Assembly: GCA_963827545.1 (NCBI GenBank)
Contig: CAWHBI010000001.1
Span: 16,300 to 80,299, forward strand
Reading direction: 5' to 3'
DNA from: AWTP1-13 sp963827545
GTDB lineage: Bacteria > Pseudomonadota > Alphaproteobacteria > Rhizobiales > Hyphomicrobiaceae
Length of the DNA stretch: 64,000 bases
Positions 16,535 through 26,402 of the stretch are shown in pieces. The notes beneath the pieces are model-generated. The model had not been told where the DNA came from. It did no database searches and saw nothing but the letters and a program-made list of their open reading frames with translations. Positions within the stretch are counted from its first letter, which is position 1; every line of letters starts with the position of its first letter. Position numbers and translations under genes: made by a program.

Positions 16535-17440
16535 TCAACCGGTGCCGCGCGTCTTGGTCTCGCCGCGCCTGGCACGCTTCTCCAGGAACTCGATCATGGC
16601 ACCGGCCACGTCCGCGCCGCTCGCCTGCTCCATGCCCTCGATGCCCGGCGAGGAGTTCACCTCGATGACGACAGGCCCGCGATTGGAGCGCAGCATGTCG
16701 ACGCCGGCGACATTGAGCCCCAGCACCTCGGCCGAGCGGATCGCCGTTCTGCGCTCGTCCTCGGTGAGGGCGACGGCCTCCGCCTTGCCCCCGCGATGCA
16801 GATTGGCGCGGAACTCGCCCATGCGGCAGGACCGCTTCATGCTGGCGACCACCTCGCCGCCCACCACCAGCGCGCGCAGGTCGACGCCGCCCGCCTCCTT
16901 GATGTACTCCTGCACCAGGATGTTCATGTTGGCGGCACTGAACGCCTCGATGATCGATCTGGCGGAGGCAGCCGTCTCGGCCAGGATCACGCCCATGCCC
17001 TGCGTGCCTTCGAGCAGCTTGATGACGCAGGGCGTGCCACCCACCTCGTTGATCACGTCCTCCGCGCGGCGCGGCCCGTGTGCGAATGCGGTGACAGGCA
17101 GGCCGATGCCATCGCGTGCCAGGAGCTGCAGGGCCCGCAGCTTGTCGCGCGAGCGGCCAATGGCCACGCTCTCGTTGAGAGGGAAGACGCCCTGCACCTC
17201 GAACTGGCGCAGCACGGCAAGGCCATAATGCGTGATCGAAGCGCCGATGCGGGGAATGACGGCGTCGTACTGAGGCAGCAGGCGGCCGCCGTGCATGAGC
17301 GTGGGCCGGCTCGACGTGATGTTCATGTGCACGTGCAGCGTGTTGATCACATCGATCTCGTGCTTGCGCGCCCGCGCCGCCTCGACGATGCGCCGATGCG
17401 AATAGAGGCTCGGATTGCGGGCGAGCATGACGAGCTTCAT
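16535..17440 (-). CDS. rimK: RimK-type ATP-grasp ligase
   Basis: A 301-aa ATP-grasp protein. Landmarks are LARNPSLYSHRRIVEAA, PRIGASITHYGLAVLRQFE, the nucleotide-binding KLLEGTQGMGVILAE, and metal ligands in AGVDMLRSNRGPVVIEVNSSPGIEG (E-x-N). RimK adds glutamate residues to the C-terminus of ribosomal protein S6. The closest match is RimK proper, but related amino-acid ligases share the fold. It is preceded by a small membrane-protein gene on the same strand. Confidence 0.88.
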   Translation of the reverse strand: MKLVMLARNPSLYSHRRIVEAARARKHEIDVINTLHVHMNITSSRPTLMHGGRLLPQYDAVIPRIGASITHYGLAVLRQFEVQGVFPLNESVAIGRSRDKLRALQLLARDGIGLPVTAFAHGPRRAEDVINEVGGTPCVIKLLEGTQGMGVILAETAASARSIIEAFSAANMNILVQEYIKEAGGVDLRALVVGGEVVASMKRSCRMGEFRANLHRGGKAEAVALTEDERRTAIRSAEVLGLNVAGVDMLRSNRGPVVIEVNSSPGIEGMEQASGADVAGAMIEFLEKRARRGETKTRGTG

Positions 17441-17622
17441 GAGGTCTCCGGCAGGGTCTCCGGACCGCCCCCTGTCAAAGGCCGCGAAAGGCCGGAATGG
17501 TCAACATGGCAGCTTTGGCTGCCGCCTTCTGATAGTCCATCCCTGCCCCGGCGGCAAAGCCCCGCGCGCCAGGCATCAACAGGCTCACTTGCCAAGAATT
17601 TGAATTGTTTCCGAATATTGCC

Positions 17623-17841
17623 CTAGTTCTGGGGGAGCGCGTACTCGCTCTGCGATGTTGGCCCCACTGTGGCACCGTCGGGCTCGATGCTGGCATAGAA
17701 CAGCCAGGCGCCCAGCATGGTCGCGACGAGGAGTATCAGAAGTCCCAAAGCGGCCCGGCGCAGCGCCCAGCCGAGCGTGGCCAGTTGGGGCTCGGGCTGC
17801 GGCTCGAGAGACAGACCTGGAACGCTCGTTGGTGCAGACAT
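17623..17841 (-). CDS. Small single-pass membrane protein, function unknown
   Basis: A 72-aa protein from ATG 17841, with one helix (AALGLLILLVATMLGAWLFYA) and short acidic or polar tails. A frame open to 17925 would add 28 Arg-rich residues. It lies upstream of rimK on the same strand, with 182 bases between. No family is recognised. Confidence 0.5.
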   Translation of the reverse strand: MSAPTSVPGLSLEPQPEPQLATLGWALRRAALGLLILLVATMLGAWLFYASIEPDGATVGPTSQSEYALPQN

Positions 17842-18112
17842 CGGCCAAATCCTCCCCCTCGATACGCAATAACGGCGCTCAGAATTGCGGGCCCGTGCCG
17901 GTCGCGCCAAGAAAAAGGCGCGCACAATGAGACGCCCGCGCCAGCTTCCTTGTAACGCTTCGTGATCGAGTTTCCCGTCGACGCCGCCCCTCGAGACGCC
18001 CAGGCCATGATTGGTCCGAGGAGGTGGGCAACGTCAAGGCGGCGCTGCAGCGCCGGCGCACGCTCGCCGCATCTGTGGCTCGGAAGCGACATAAGAGCGG
18101 ATGGGCCGCGAT

Positions 18113-19604
18113 CTATCGCACGCGCCGGCCGAATATGGAGATTGCGGCCATTGGCAGCAGGAACGCGATGATGACGGCTGTGACGACCAATGCCGGCAGG
18201 TTGCCATAGGACCCGCGGTTCACCTCGAAAATCAGGTTGAGGTACTTGGTCAGCAACCCTCCCGCCACCAGCGCCAGGTTCATCAGCGAGGCCATCAGCG
18301 CGAACCAGGTGGCCCGGTGGCCCGCGGGCGCGTAGATGGCCACGAGCGTAAGCAGCGGGATCATGCTGAGCTGCGCGAAGGGCGATGTGGCCACCGTGCC
18401 GAACAAGGCGATGCTGCGCGCGCCAATGCCGAAGAGTTGCTCTGTCACCTGGTGCAATTGGAACACCAGCAGCAGAGACGGCAGCGACAGGATGGTGCCG
18501 AGAATGGTGATCCACAACAGCACCTGGGCCACAGGCTTGCGCGTCACCACATCGGAGAGCATCCAGAGGGTGACGATGGCGACCCCGGAGCCGATCTGCG
18601 CCAGCACCCCGAAGAAGGCCTCGTCGAAGCCCAGCACGTCGATCAGGAACCAGGTGTAGCCGTCGCCGACGCCGGGCACCGCGCGGAAGGCGAAGATGAT
18701 GATGACCGCATACGTGATGCGCATGCGCGTGGCATGGTCGATGTCGTGCGTCACCCTGGTCAGCATCCAGATTACTACTGCCATCGACACGACGAAGATG
18801 ATCTCCTGTCCGTAGTCGATGCCGCTGACGGCAAGCAGCATGACCACGGCGCCGAAGGCGAGCCCGCCGCCGAGGATGCGCCAGTCGATCGGGCGGCGCT
18901 CGCTGGTCTCGAGCCGCACGAGCAGCGCGCCGGACATCGAGATCACCGGCACGATCAGTCCCAGCAGGAAAACCTTGTCGTAGGAGAGGTACTGCGCCAG
19001 CAGGCCGGAAAGGCCGGCCACGGAGAAGATGCCGAATGACAGGGCCAGGCGCCCCAGCACCTGCACCATGCCGAGGTCGTGGTCGATCTCCTGCTTCAGG
19101 CGCGGGCTGCCGTCGGGGTTGTGGCGCGGGACCACCTCCGTGCTCATGGCATCGGCGACGACGTCCTGCACGACTGTGCCAGTGACAACAAGCAGCGAAG
19201 CGATGACATAGAGCTGGTCGGCCGGCAGGAACGTGATCCATTGCCCGGCGGCGCCAGCCAGCAGCACGAAGCCGGCAGCGATCAGGCTGGCACCGACGAA
19301 CACGTACACGCGACGCTGCGAGCCGAGCAGCGGCACGGTGTCGACCAGCTCGCCGAACACCATCTTGATGGTCCATGGCAGGGAGAACCAGACGGAGAGC
19401 GCGGCCAGCTCGGCGGGCGACCACGTGAGGGATTTCCGGATCCAGAAAGTCTGCAGCAACGCCCACCAGCCCCGTCGCGCCGTAGGCGAAATAGACCATC
19501 AGCAGCGGGAGATACGAGAGCCGCATGGCACGGATCGGCGCCAGCAGCGCCTTCTCGATCTGTTGCCTCCAGTACGAGGCGCGTGCGGGCTGGGTGGCAT
19601 CCAT
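18113..19604 (-). pseudogene. BT1/folate-biopterin-type MFS transporter, frameshifted
   Basis: The N-terminus (ATG 19604: IRAMRLSYLPLLMVYFAYGATGLVGVA) and the remaining 448 aa (LQTFWIRKSLTWSPAELAAL onward) lie in different frames, meeting near 19455. Joined, they give about 496 aa with 12 or so helices. The block LSVWFSLPWTIKMVFGELVD is typical of BT1-like MFS carriers. Without the shift, translation would stop in the wrong frame. A one-base error in the consensus or a true mutation are equally possible. The substrate is unknown. Confidence 0.75.
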
Positions 19605-19795
19605 GGCGGGCGCTTTCCGCTGATATGCTTAGCGCTCGACCATGCAGGGCGGACATAGACACGGCAAGGGATCAATTGGAGCCGTTGCAAACAGCTCCGG
19701 GAATCAGCAATCTCTGCACCTCGCCAACATTGTAAGCGTCGGCAGGAGGCTGTGGTCAGGCGGCCTTTGCGCGCACGTTTCGGTGGATGCGCGAG

Positions 19796-20611
19796 CTACG
19801 AGCACCAAGCGGAAACCGCTCGAGCAGGGCGGTCCATGCGCGAATGCAAGACGCTATTGCTCTCACATCCAAGACGCCCTCGAATCTTGCTCACGGCTAC
19901 CCGGAGCTTGTCGGAACTTGCCACACGGTGGGCTCTTACCTTCTTCGGATGGAAGGCGCTGTCATGTGCGTTCAGGTCCTCGTACTGACCACGTACATCG
20001 TGCGCGGTTTCGAAGGAAGCAACCTTGCCTTTCAAATCTTGGTCCAGCCTCGCGACGGAGAGCAGACTGCTATCAACGTTGGGGCCAAAGCGCTCTAGGA
20101 CAGCCAGCGCCTGTTTCAAAGCAGCGGGTGGGTCATCAGGATAAATCTTCCCTGCGCGCTCGATGATCTCTGAGATTTCGGGAGTTTCCCGCTTCGACTC
20201 TGACCCTGCAGGCATGAGCGCGGCCAATTGCAAGCGCAGATCCGAGTTCTCGAGCGAAAGCTTGTCTGCAACCCTCGCAAGCTCCACTGCTCGGGCGAGC
20301 TTCGCCGCCAGCTCTTGCGGGTCCGCGGTGTGCAATTGCTGCTCTTGTCGCAGACTTTCCAGAAGTGGTTTCAATGCAGGAACGCTCGCTTGCAACCCGT
20401 CATACGCTGTTCGGGCGGAGTGCGCTTGCTCCTCTACTTGGACCAGTCGTGCGACGAGTACCAACAAGAGGAGGAAGAGCACAAAGATCAAAACCTCAGG
20501 CAGGGAGAGTCCTAGGGCAATGCCACGTCCATACCTGCGCCTGACCGTTGTTGCATTCCGCTGGGTTCGGCCATCGAGGTTCAAATTATTCAGGACAGTG
20601 GTCCGCAACAT
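19796..20611 (-). CDS. Membrane-anchored coiled-coil protein, function unknown
   Basis: About 270 aa from ATG 20611 (a longer frame reaches 20668). A cytoplasmic basic N-terminus is followed by a strong membrane helix (LSLPEVLIFVLFLLLLVLVA) and a long charged helical region (VEEQAHSARTAYDGL, LARAVELARVADKLSLENSD) likely to be coiled coil. The C-terminal 80 residues are of low complexity and may be out of frame. The architecture resembles anchor proteins such as OmpA-linked or MotB-like components, but no diagnostic domain is visible. Confidence 0.5.
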   Translation of the reverse strand: MLRTTVLNNLNLDGRTQRNATTVRRRYGRGIALGLSLPEVLIFVLFLLLLVLVARLVQVEEQAHSARTAYDGLQASVPALKPLLESLRQEQQLHTADPQELAAKLARAVELARVADKLSLENSDLRLQLAALMPAGSESKRETPEISEIIERAGKIYPDDPPAALKQALAVLERFGPNVDSSLLSVARLDQDLKGKVASFETAHDVRGQYEDLNAHDSAFHPKKVRAHRVASSDKLRVAVSKIRGRLGCESNSVLHSRMDRPARAVSAWCS

Positions 20612-20668
20612 GCGCTCGCCTTTGATTGAGGGCGACCCGCCTCGTGGCATAACAGATCCAATCGCCAT

Positions 20669-21569
20669 GCTGTGCCCGCTTTCTTACAAGCAAGTCGCAA
20701 CGCTTCCGAAGCGTCATGCAATGGCCGAAACGAATGAAGATGCGGTCGGCTCGCGCCTTGCCATTTGACCATCTTTTTATTCAAATTTTCGCGCTGGCCA
20801 TCACACGACAGACGCAACGAACTGGACCTCGCCCTAGGCGTCTCCCCAGCCTCCGCGTCGCCGCAGTCCCGGTCACTCTATCCTTCGAGGCTTTCCCGAG
20901 CCTTTAGGGGTTGGGATTAACTATTTGAAAGAAAGAAAGAAAATAGAGCGATCGGCATTGCGGGGGCAACTGCACGTCCTGGTCGCAGCTGCCCCCGTGC
21001 TCCGCCCGGCCGTGGTGCAGGCGCGCGTCCACAAATGCCAGGGCGAATCCATCGGCTAGCCTTCCGGCTCGAGGACAATCCGACGACCATTGCAATGCTG
21101 CAAAGCTGCGCCTCGGATGCCGCAGCGGCCTACGCGGCCAGCAATGGCGCGGCCCTGATCCAGGCTTTCGAATCGATCGGACGCGAGATCGCCAGGCTGC
21201 GCGTCGCCGGCTGAGCGCAAGGGGCCTCCCTGGCACCGACGGTGCACCCGGCGCGCAATTGCGCACAGCAATTCGGTCCGGCGGCCGCTGCGTCGGCCAA
21301 GGCCGACGCGAGTTGGTCCCGCCACATGGCGGTATTCCCCAGGCCGGGCACGAGCCGAGCTGGCAGGCCGAGGCGTCGCCCTGCCGCGCATAACATGACG
21401 CCAACCTGTTGAACGCCTGTGGAAAGGCCGAGCTTGGCCGGTGCCGCATTTGGCGATTGGCCCCCGATTGCCGCAAGACTGGGCCCGGGGTCGCATCTTG
21501 CGTGCGTGTGGGGCCACGCGTCCGGCATGTCTTGGCCGGGTGGGCGGCAAGCAGCGGGGTCAGTGGGTC
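20669..21569. other. Largely non-coding region before cpaC, with one possible small frame
   Basis: About 900 bases. A frame at 21035-21214 on the plus strand (59 aa, including TTIAMLQSCASDAAAAYAAS) looks weakly coding but has no ribosome binding site. There is an AT-rich GAAAGAAAGAAAGAAA run at 20925-20942. The long minus-strand frames here are continuations of the cpaC antisense frame. CpaB, which normally precedes CpaC in Tad loci, is absent. Confidence 0.45.
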
Positions 21570-23087
21570 ATGTCGATGTCGCGAGGCGGCCGCGCCGCAA
21601 GGCGCGCTCTGTTGGCCGCGCTGTCGCTGGCGTGTGGCCTCGGCGGGGGGACGCCAGAGGCGCTTGCGCAGGTGGCGCGGCGCGAGGCCGCCCTGCCGAG
21701 CGATCCAGACCACCGTTCGCATCTGGTTGTCCCGCCGCTCACCCGCTTCCCCATCACCCGCAAGGTCACGATCGGCCTCGACAAGTCGATGCTGGTCGAG
21801 ATGCCCGTCGATCTCAAGGACGTGCTCGTTTCCAACCCGCAGGTCGTCGATGCGGTGGTGCAGTCCTCGCGCCAGGTCTACCTGCTGGCCAAGGATGTGG
21901 GCGATGCCAACGCGTTCTTCATGTCGGCTGACGGTCACAGGCTCGTGTTCCTCGAGATCACGGTCGTGCGCGACCTGACCCCGCTCAATGATGCGCTGAA
22001 CCGCCTGCTGCCGGGATCGCGCATCAAGGTCGAGGCCGTCGGCGACAATGTCGTGCTGACGGGCAGCGTCATCAATCCGATCAACTCCAACCGTGCCGGC
22101 GAGCTTGCCACCCGCTATGCCAAGAAGAAGGACAGCGTCGTCAATATGCTGAGCGTTGCCGCCAAGGAGCAGGTGCTGCTCAAGGTGCAGGTGGCGGAGA
22201 TGCAGCGCGACGCCATCCGGCGGCTCGGGGTCAATGTGCCGGAAGCGGTGCTCAACTCGCGCAACGTCACCTTCGCCCAGGTCATCAAGAACGCCTTTCC
22301 GGTTACCACCGCGGCGGTGCCGCAAGCCATGCCCGGGACGCTGCCCTTCGTATTCGCGGGCGCCGCCGCGCAGGCCGCCTGGAGCAACAACGGGCAGAGC
22401 GTCACGGCGCTGGTCGAGGCGCTGGAACGGGCGGGGCTGATCCGCACCCTGGCGGAGCCCAACCTCACCGCCATTTCCGGCGAGACGGCGAAGTTTCTGG
22501 CCGGCGGCCAGTTCCCGATTCCCGTCCAGAGCCAGGAGCGGCAGGTCACGATCGAATGGAAGTCGTTCGGCGTCGATGTCTCGTTCACGCCCGTGGTGAT
22601 GAGCGAGGGCCGCATGAGCCTGAAAATCGCGGCCGAGGTGAGCGAGCTGACGAGCGACGGCGCCGTGACCCTCAACGAGATCTCGATTCCCGCACTCAAG
22701 GTCCGCCGCGCCGAGACCACGCTCGAGCTGCCGAGCGGCGGCACGCTGGCGATGGCCGGCCTGCTGTCGGACGAGACGCGCCAGAGCGTGGAAGGGGTGC
22801 CGGGCGTCAAGGACGTTCCCGTGCTGGGCGCGCTGTTTCGCAGCAATGATTACCGCCGGCGCGAGAGCGAGCTCGTGATCCTGGTCACGCCCTACCTCGC
22901 CACCCACGCGCCGAAGTCCGAGTTCGCGCGGCCCGACGGCGGCTACGCGCCCTCGAGCACGCTGCGCGAGCTGTTCCTCGGCCATGTCAACCGCACCTAC
23001 GGGCCTCCCGGCTTCACGCCGCGCGGGCGCTACGAAGGCGATTTCGGGTTCATCGTCGACTATCCGGACGGGGGATTGAAGCCATGA
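21570..23087 (+). CDS. cpaC: Tad/Flp pilus secretin CpaC (RcpA)
   Basis: The outer-membrane secretin through which Flp pili are extruded. A 505-aa protein with a signal peptide (ALLAALSLACGLGGGTPEALAQ), an N-terminal pilus-binding domain (IGLDKSMLVEMPVDLKDVLVSNPQVVDAVV), a BON-like segment (VGDNVVLTGSVIN) and the secretin domain (LLKVQVAEMQRD, LAEPNLTAISGETAKFLAGG, VPVLGALFRSNDY, ELVILVTPYL). ATG 21570 is chosen to begin just before the signal. It overlaps cpaD by 4 bases (ATGA). Confidence 0.93.
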   Translation: MSMSRGGRAARRALLAALSLACGLGGGTPEALAQVARREAALPSDPDHRSHLVVPPLTRFPITRKVTIGLDKSMLVEMPVDLKDVLVSNPQVVDAVVQSSRQVYLLAKDVGDANAFFMSADGHRLVFLEITVVRDLTPLNDALNRLLPGSRIKVEAVGDNVVLTGSVINPINSNRAGELATRYAKKKDSVVNMLSVAAKEQVLLKVQVAEMQRDAIRRLGVNVPEAVLNSRNVTFAQVIKNAFPVTTAAVPQAMPGTLPFVFAGAAAQAAWSNNGQSVTALVEALERAGLIRTLAEPNLTAISGETAKFLAGGQFPIPVQSQERQVTIEWKSFGVDVSFTPVVMSEGRMSLKIAAEVSELTSDGAVTLNEISIPALKVRRAETTLELPSGGTLAMAGLLSDETRQSVEGVPGVKDVPVLGALFRSNDYRRRESELVILVTPYLATHAPKSEFARPDGGYAPSSTLRELFLGHVNRTYGPPGFTPRGRYEGDFGFIVDYPDGGLKP

Positions 23088-23815
23088 CGCGCGCAAAGCA
23101 GCGGGCCGACAGCGGTATCAGCGCGAGCGTAAGGCGGTGCATCCTCGCCCTCGCCGGATCATGCGCGGTGCTGCTGGGGGCGTGCGAGGAGCAGCGCCGG
23201 CGCGAGGATGCCATCGCCGTCGGGCTGACCAATCCCGAGCTGCGGCATCCCATCGGCTTTGCCGATCACCGCGAGAGCCTGGATGTGGAGGTGCCCGTCG
23301 GCGCCGACGGCCTGAGCCCCAACCAGCACATCGACGTTTTTCGCTTCCTCGAGCGCTACCGGCGCGAAGCCAACAGCCGGCTGGTGATCCTGGCGCCGGC
23401 CGCGCCGCGCGATCCGGCATCGATCGCCCAGTCGCTGCAGGGCATCCAGCGTCACGTGGTGGAGGCGGGCATCGACTATCGGATTGCGCGCGGGCCGCGG
23501 CAGTCCGGCGCGGGCGTGCCGACCATTCGCATCGCCTACCGGCGTCCAGTGGCGGTGCCGCCGCCGTGCGACCAGTGGGGCGAGAACGTCGGCCGCAATG
23601 AAGCGCGCGTGCCCTATCCCAACTTCGGCTGCGCCACGCAGCGCAACACCGCCGTGATGGTCGACAACGCCCGCGATCTGCAGCGGCCGCAGGACGAGAA
23701 TCCCCGTTCGAGCGAGCGGCGCAGCGTCACGTGGTCGGGCTATGTCGGCGCCGCCGGCGGAGGCAAAGGCGATGGCGGCGACGCCAGCAAGGCCGCGCCG
23801 GCCATGAAGAAGTGA
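23084..23815 (+). CDS. cpaD: Tad pilus assembly lipoprotein CpaD
   Basis: A 243-aa protein with a lipobox-type signal (LAGSCAVLLGACEE). It contains the CpaD hallmarks HPIGFADHRESLDVEV and CDQWGENVG followed by PNFGCATQRNTAVMVDNARD. CpaD is an outer-membrane partner of the CpaC secretin found in alphaproteobacteria. It is coupled to cpaC by a 4-base overlap. The rest of the tad locus (cpaE, cpaF, tadB, tadC, pilin) is not in the window. Confidence 0.92.
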   Translation: MTRAKQRADSGISASVRRCILALAGSCAVLLGACEEQRRREDAIAVGLTNPELRHPIGFADHRESLDVEVPVGADGLSPNQHIDVFRFLERYRREANSRLVILAPAAPRDPASIAQSLQGIQRHVVEAGIDYRIARGPRQSGAGVPTIRIAYRRPVAVPPPCDQWGENVGRNEARVPYPNFGCATQRNTAVMVDNARDLQRPQDENPRSSERRSVTWSGYVGAAGGGKGDGGDASKAAPAMKK

Positions 23816-23830
23816 CGATCCGACACTCCA

Positions 23831-23877
23831 CCCGTCATCCCGGCCAAGCGATTGGCCGAGGCCGATGCCGGGATAGG
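23831..23877. repeat. CCCGTCATCCCGG repeat copy
   Basis: Starts CCCGTCATCCCGGCC, contains AAGCGATTGGCC and ends with CCGGGATAGG. It is an imperfect inverted repeat between the convergent cpaD and TPR genes, where it may terminate transcription. Larger or partial copies lie at 27583-27708, 62864-62950 and at the right edge of the window. Confidence 0.6.
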
Positions 23878-23910
23878 TTCATCAGGGTGACGGTATGAGA
23901 GCGGCCCCGC

Positions 23911-24767
23911 CTATTTCCCGGCTGGCGCTGGCCCGCCGAGCTGGTAGGTCGGCTGCGGCAGGGCAGCGTTCGCGTTGCGCTCGGCGTCGGTCTTGCTGGC
24001 CGGCGCCATGGCCGCAGCGCGTGCCTCCGCGAGCGTCTTGAGATAGGCGATGTTGTCGCTCGCCGTGTCCGCCGGCAGAGCGGCGGCTGCCGCCGTGCGT
24101 GCCTGGTCGTACTTGCCGCCAAGCCCGAGCACCAGCGCCAGGTTCTGCTGCACCGTGACGCTTTCCGGCACCGCCTTGGCTGCCGCCGCCTTGCGCAGCA
24201 GCTTCTCCGCCTCGAGGCCTTGCCGCTCAGCGCGTAGGAGAGGGCGAGGTTGTTGAGGATGCTCGGGTGATCGGGCGCCAGCGCCAGCGCCTTGGCAAAC
24301 TGCGCCTGTGCTTCCGGCTGCTTGCCCCGGCTGGCCAGCGCGGCACCGAGAGCCGAATGCAGCCGCCAGTCGGGCGCCTTGGGGTCGTGCGCCGCACGCA
24401 GCAGCGTTTCGGCCTTGGCCGGATCGCCCAGCTCGAGCGTCATGAGGCCGCGCTCCAGCAGCAGCCGCCGGTCGCCGGGTTTGCCCTTGGCCGCGGCGTC
24501 GAGCACGGCGAGGGCGTTGGCCTTGGCGCCGGCCGCGCGCAGTGCCTTGGCATAGGCGAGAGCGGCCGCGGCATCGGCCGGGTTGGCTTTGTGGGCGGCG
24601 GCGAGTGGCGCGAGACCGAGGGACGCGCTTGCGTTTTTCGGGGCGGCGGCCGGCGGCGCAAGCGCGCCGGGGATCGGCGGGGCCGACGGGTCGGCGCAGG
24701 CGCCGAGCACGAGCACCGCTGCCAAGCTTGATGACAGCTGCAACGTCTTCAATGGCTTGAGCGACAT
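23911..24767 (-). pseudogene. TadD-like TPR lipoprotein, frameshifted
   Basis: From ATG 24767 (GGAGGGG upstream) a lipoprotein signal (LAAVLVLGACADPSAPP) leads into TPR repeats: ANPADAAAALAYAKALRAAG, PGDRRLLLERGLMTLELGD, APDHPSILNNLALSYALSGK. The frame then shifts near 24222: restoring one G in AAGGCCTC gives GLEAEKLLRKAAAAKAVPES and continues to a C-terminus TYQLGGPAPAGK at 23911. TadD-type lipoproteins assist secretin assembly in Tad systems. It is convergent with cpaD. Confidence 0.75.
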
Positions 24768-25128
24768 CCCCAACCCCTCCACGACCGCGCACCACTGACA
24801 GGAACGGGCATCCGTCGTAGACAGATTCGCTGCCGCGCCGCTGCGGCCACGGCCTCTCTCCCCGTTATCCCCAAGGTGTGGCGGCGCCTGCGGTTGGCAG
24901 GGGTCTGACCCTCGCGCCCACCAATCGTGGCAACGCGGAGAAGGGGTCGTGAGCCCTCGCACAGACCGATCACTCCGGTCAACTAGGCTGGAGACGATCG
25001 GACTGCAGCCCTCCTGCACCTGAGCGCGTGGCGCAATAAGGCGACCGCCGCATTCCGCCGCTCTGGGCAACGGTCGCGGTCGGCGCAATGCGCTGCCGCG
25101 TATCGCGCCCTACGCAAGTCCGCACCTC
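24768..25128. other. Intergenic region with a degraded repeat
   Basis: About 360 bases between two minus-strand genes. A degenerate copy of the GGGTCTGACCC repeat family spans 24898-24965 (CAGGGGTCTGACCCTCGCGC, later GGGTCGTGAGCCCTCGC). No gene is convincing; the open minus-strand frame is an upstream extension of the TPR gene without a ribosome binding site. Confidence 0.45.
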
Positions 25129-25590
25129 TTACAGATGCGCCTTCCACTCCGGCCGCGCCTTCAAGGCGCCGGCGTACTTGAGGCCGATCTTGCGCAGCCG
25201 CTCGGGCTCGAACTCCTGCTGCGCCAGCGCCATGCCGCGGTCGAAAACCTCCGAATAGCGACTGATGCGGTCGCCCTCCAGATCGAAGCGGCCGATGCCG
25301 TCGAACATCACGCGCGCGCCCTTGGCCTCGGGTCGGCGGGAATCGAAACTGAACCGGTAGCTGGCGTAGCCCACATTGCCGGTGCGCACGGGATCGAGGA
25401 ACTCCCAGCGGAAATTGCGGCCGCCCTCGGCGAAGTGCGCCAGCATGGCCTTGATCGCCTCGCGCCCGGTGCTGGGGCCGAAGAAGTAGTCGTCGTAGGT
25501 GCCGTCGGCCGTGAACAGGTCGGCCAGCGCCTCGCCGTTGCCGGACGCCGCCGCGGCGGCGAAGCGCGTCACCAGCTCGCTGAACTCCAT
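25129..25590 (-). CDS. NTF2-like/SnoaL-like polyketide-cyclase-fold protein
   Basis: A 153-aa protein of the cystatin-like NTF2 fold: VTRFAAAAASGNGEALADLF, TYDDYFFGPSTGREAIKAML and FDLEGDRISRYSEVFDRGMA are typical of nuclear transport factor 2 family proteins. ATG 25590 has AGGAGG upstream. Members bind or isomerise small hydrophobic ligands; nothing here identifies the ligand. It is divergent from the DUF1272 gene. Confidence 0.8.
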   Translation of the reverse strand: MEFSELVTRFAAAAASGNGEALADLFTADGTYDDYFFGPSTGREAIKAMLAHFAEGGRNFRWEFLDPVRTGNVGYASYRFSFDSRRPEAKGARVMFDGIGRFDLEGDRISRYSEVFDRGMALAQQEFEPERLRKIGLKYAGALKARPEWKAHL

Positions 25591-25685
25591 GTGACTTCCT
25601 CCTCGTGTCTGTTGCGGCAACAATAGCCGCGGGCACGCCGACCTGCCATGGTGGCGGTAGTGCCGACCAGCCGGGAGACAGACCG

Positions 25686-25940
25686 ATGCTCGAGCTCAGA
25701 CCCAACTGCGAGTGCTGCGACAAAGACCTGCCGCCCGAGGCGGCCGACGCGCTCATCTGCACGTTCGAATGCACCTTCTGCATCGACTGCGCGGCCAACC
25801 GCTTGCCCGGCGGCCGCTGTCCCAACTGCGGCGGCGAGCTGGTGCGCCGCCCGGTGCGGCCCGCGCCGATGCTCGCCAAATATCCGGCCTCGACCAAGCG
25901 CGTGACGAAGCCGCATGCGGGCTGCAGCAAGGCGGCCTGA
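25686..25940 (+). CDS. DUF1272 zinc-ribbon protein
   Basis: An 84-aa protein with four CxxC-type pairs: NCECCDKDLP, CTFECTFCIDCAANRL and RCPNCGGELVRRP. The motif order matches DUF1272, a small bacterial family predicted to bind zinc and of unknown function. The start at ATG 25686 gives the family's N-terminus MLELRPNCECC. Confidence 0.88.
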   Translation: MLELRPNCECCDKDLPPEAADALICTFECTFCIDCAANRLPGGRCPNCGGELVRRPVRPAPMLAKYPASTKRVTKPHAGCSKAA

Positions 25941-25951
25941 GCCGGCCGGCC

Positions 25952-26293
25952 CTACACCGCCGCGGTAATCAGGATCTCCACCAGGTCCTTGTCCTCGAGC
26001 GCCACGCCGATGCAGGCGCGCTGGGGCGGGTTGGCTGGGTCCACCCACTCGTCCCAGGCGCGGTTCATCTCTCCCTTCTGCGCCATGTCGGTGATGTAGA
26101 CCGTGGCCCGCAGGATGCGCGACTTGTTGGACCCGGCCTCCGCCAGCGTGCGGTCGATGGCCGCCAGCGCGTCTCGCGTCTGCTCATACAGCGACGGCGT
26201 TTTCGTCGGCGCGGTGGCGACCGCGTACACGATGCCGCCGTGGATGACGGCGCGGCTGCGTGTGGGCGTCGTGCCCGCTAGGCGCTTGATCAT
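25952..26293 (-). CDS. RidA family protein
   Basis: A 113-aa RidA/YjgF-fold protein. Typical members hydrolyse reactive enamine/imine intermediates. Here the N-terminus (SRAVIHGGIVYAVATAP), the core (YEQTRDALAAIDRTLAEAGSNKSRILRATVYITDM) and the C-terminus (QRACIGVALEDKDLVEI) match the family, but the deaminase-linked Arg of IRVGP is replaced (PPQRACIGVAL), so the protein may belong to a non-archetypal RidA subgroup. Confidence 0.85.
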   Translation of the reverse strand: MIKRLAGTTPTRSRAVIHGGIVYAVATAPTKTPSLYEQTRDALAAIDRTLAEAGSNKSRILRATVYITDMAQKGEMNRAWDEWVDPANPPQRACIGVALEDKDLVEILITAAV

Positions 26294-26309
26294 GGGAAGC
26301 CTCTGATGT

Positions 26310-26398
26310 GTAGGTTGGGTCAAGCGAAGCGCAGACCCAACACAAGTTTCCAGGTGCACCGGAGTGTTGGGTCATCGCTGACGCTCGACCCAACCTAC
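26310..26398. repeat. GTAGGTTGGGT inverted repeat
   Basis: GTAGGTTGGGT at 26310-26320 is inverted exactly at 26388-26398, with inner ACCCAACAC/GTGTTGGGT arms. A related but less perfect copy lies at 53488-53564. It fills the gap between the LLM and RidA genes, which share a strand. Confidence 0.75.
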
Positions 26399-26402
26399 AG
26401 CG

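Noticed and set aside
20904..23096. A 730-codon minus-strand frame opposite cpaC
   Set aside because: Codon-position composition belongs to the plus-strand secretin; the translated sequence has no recognised domain.
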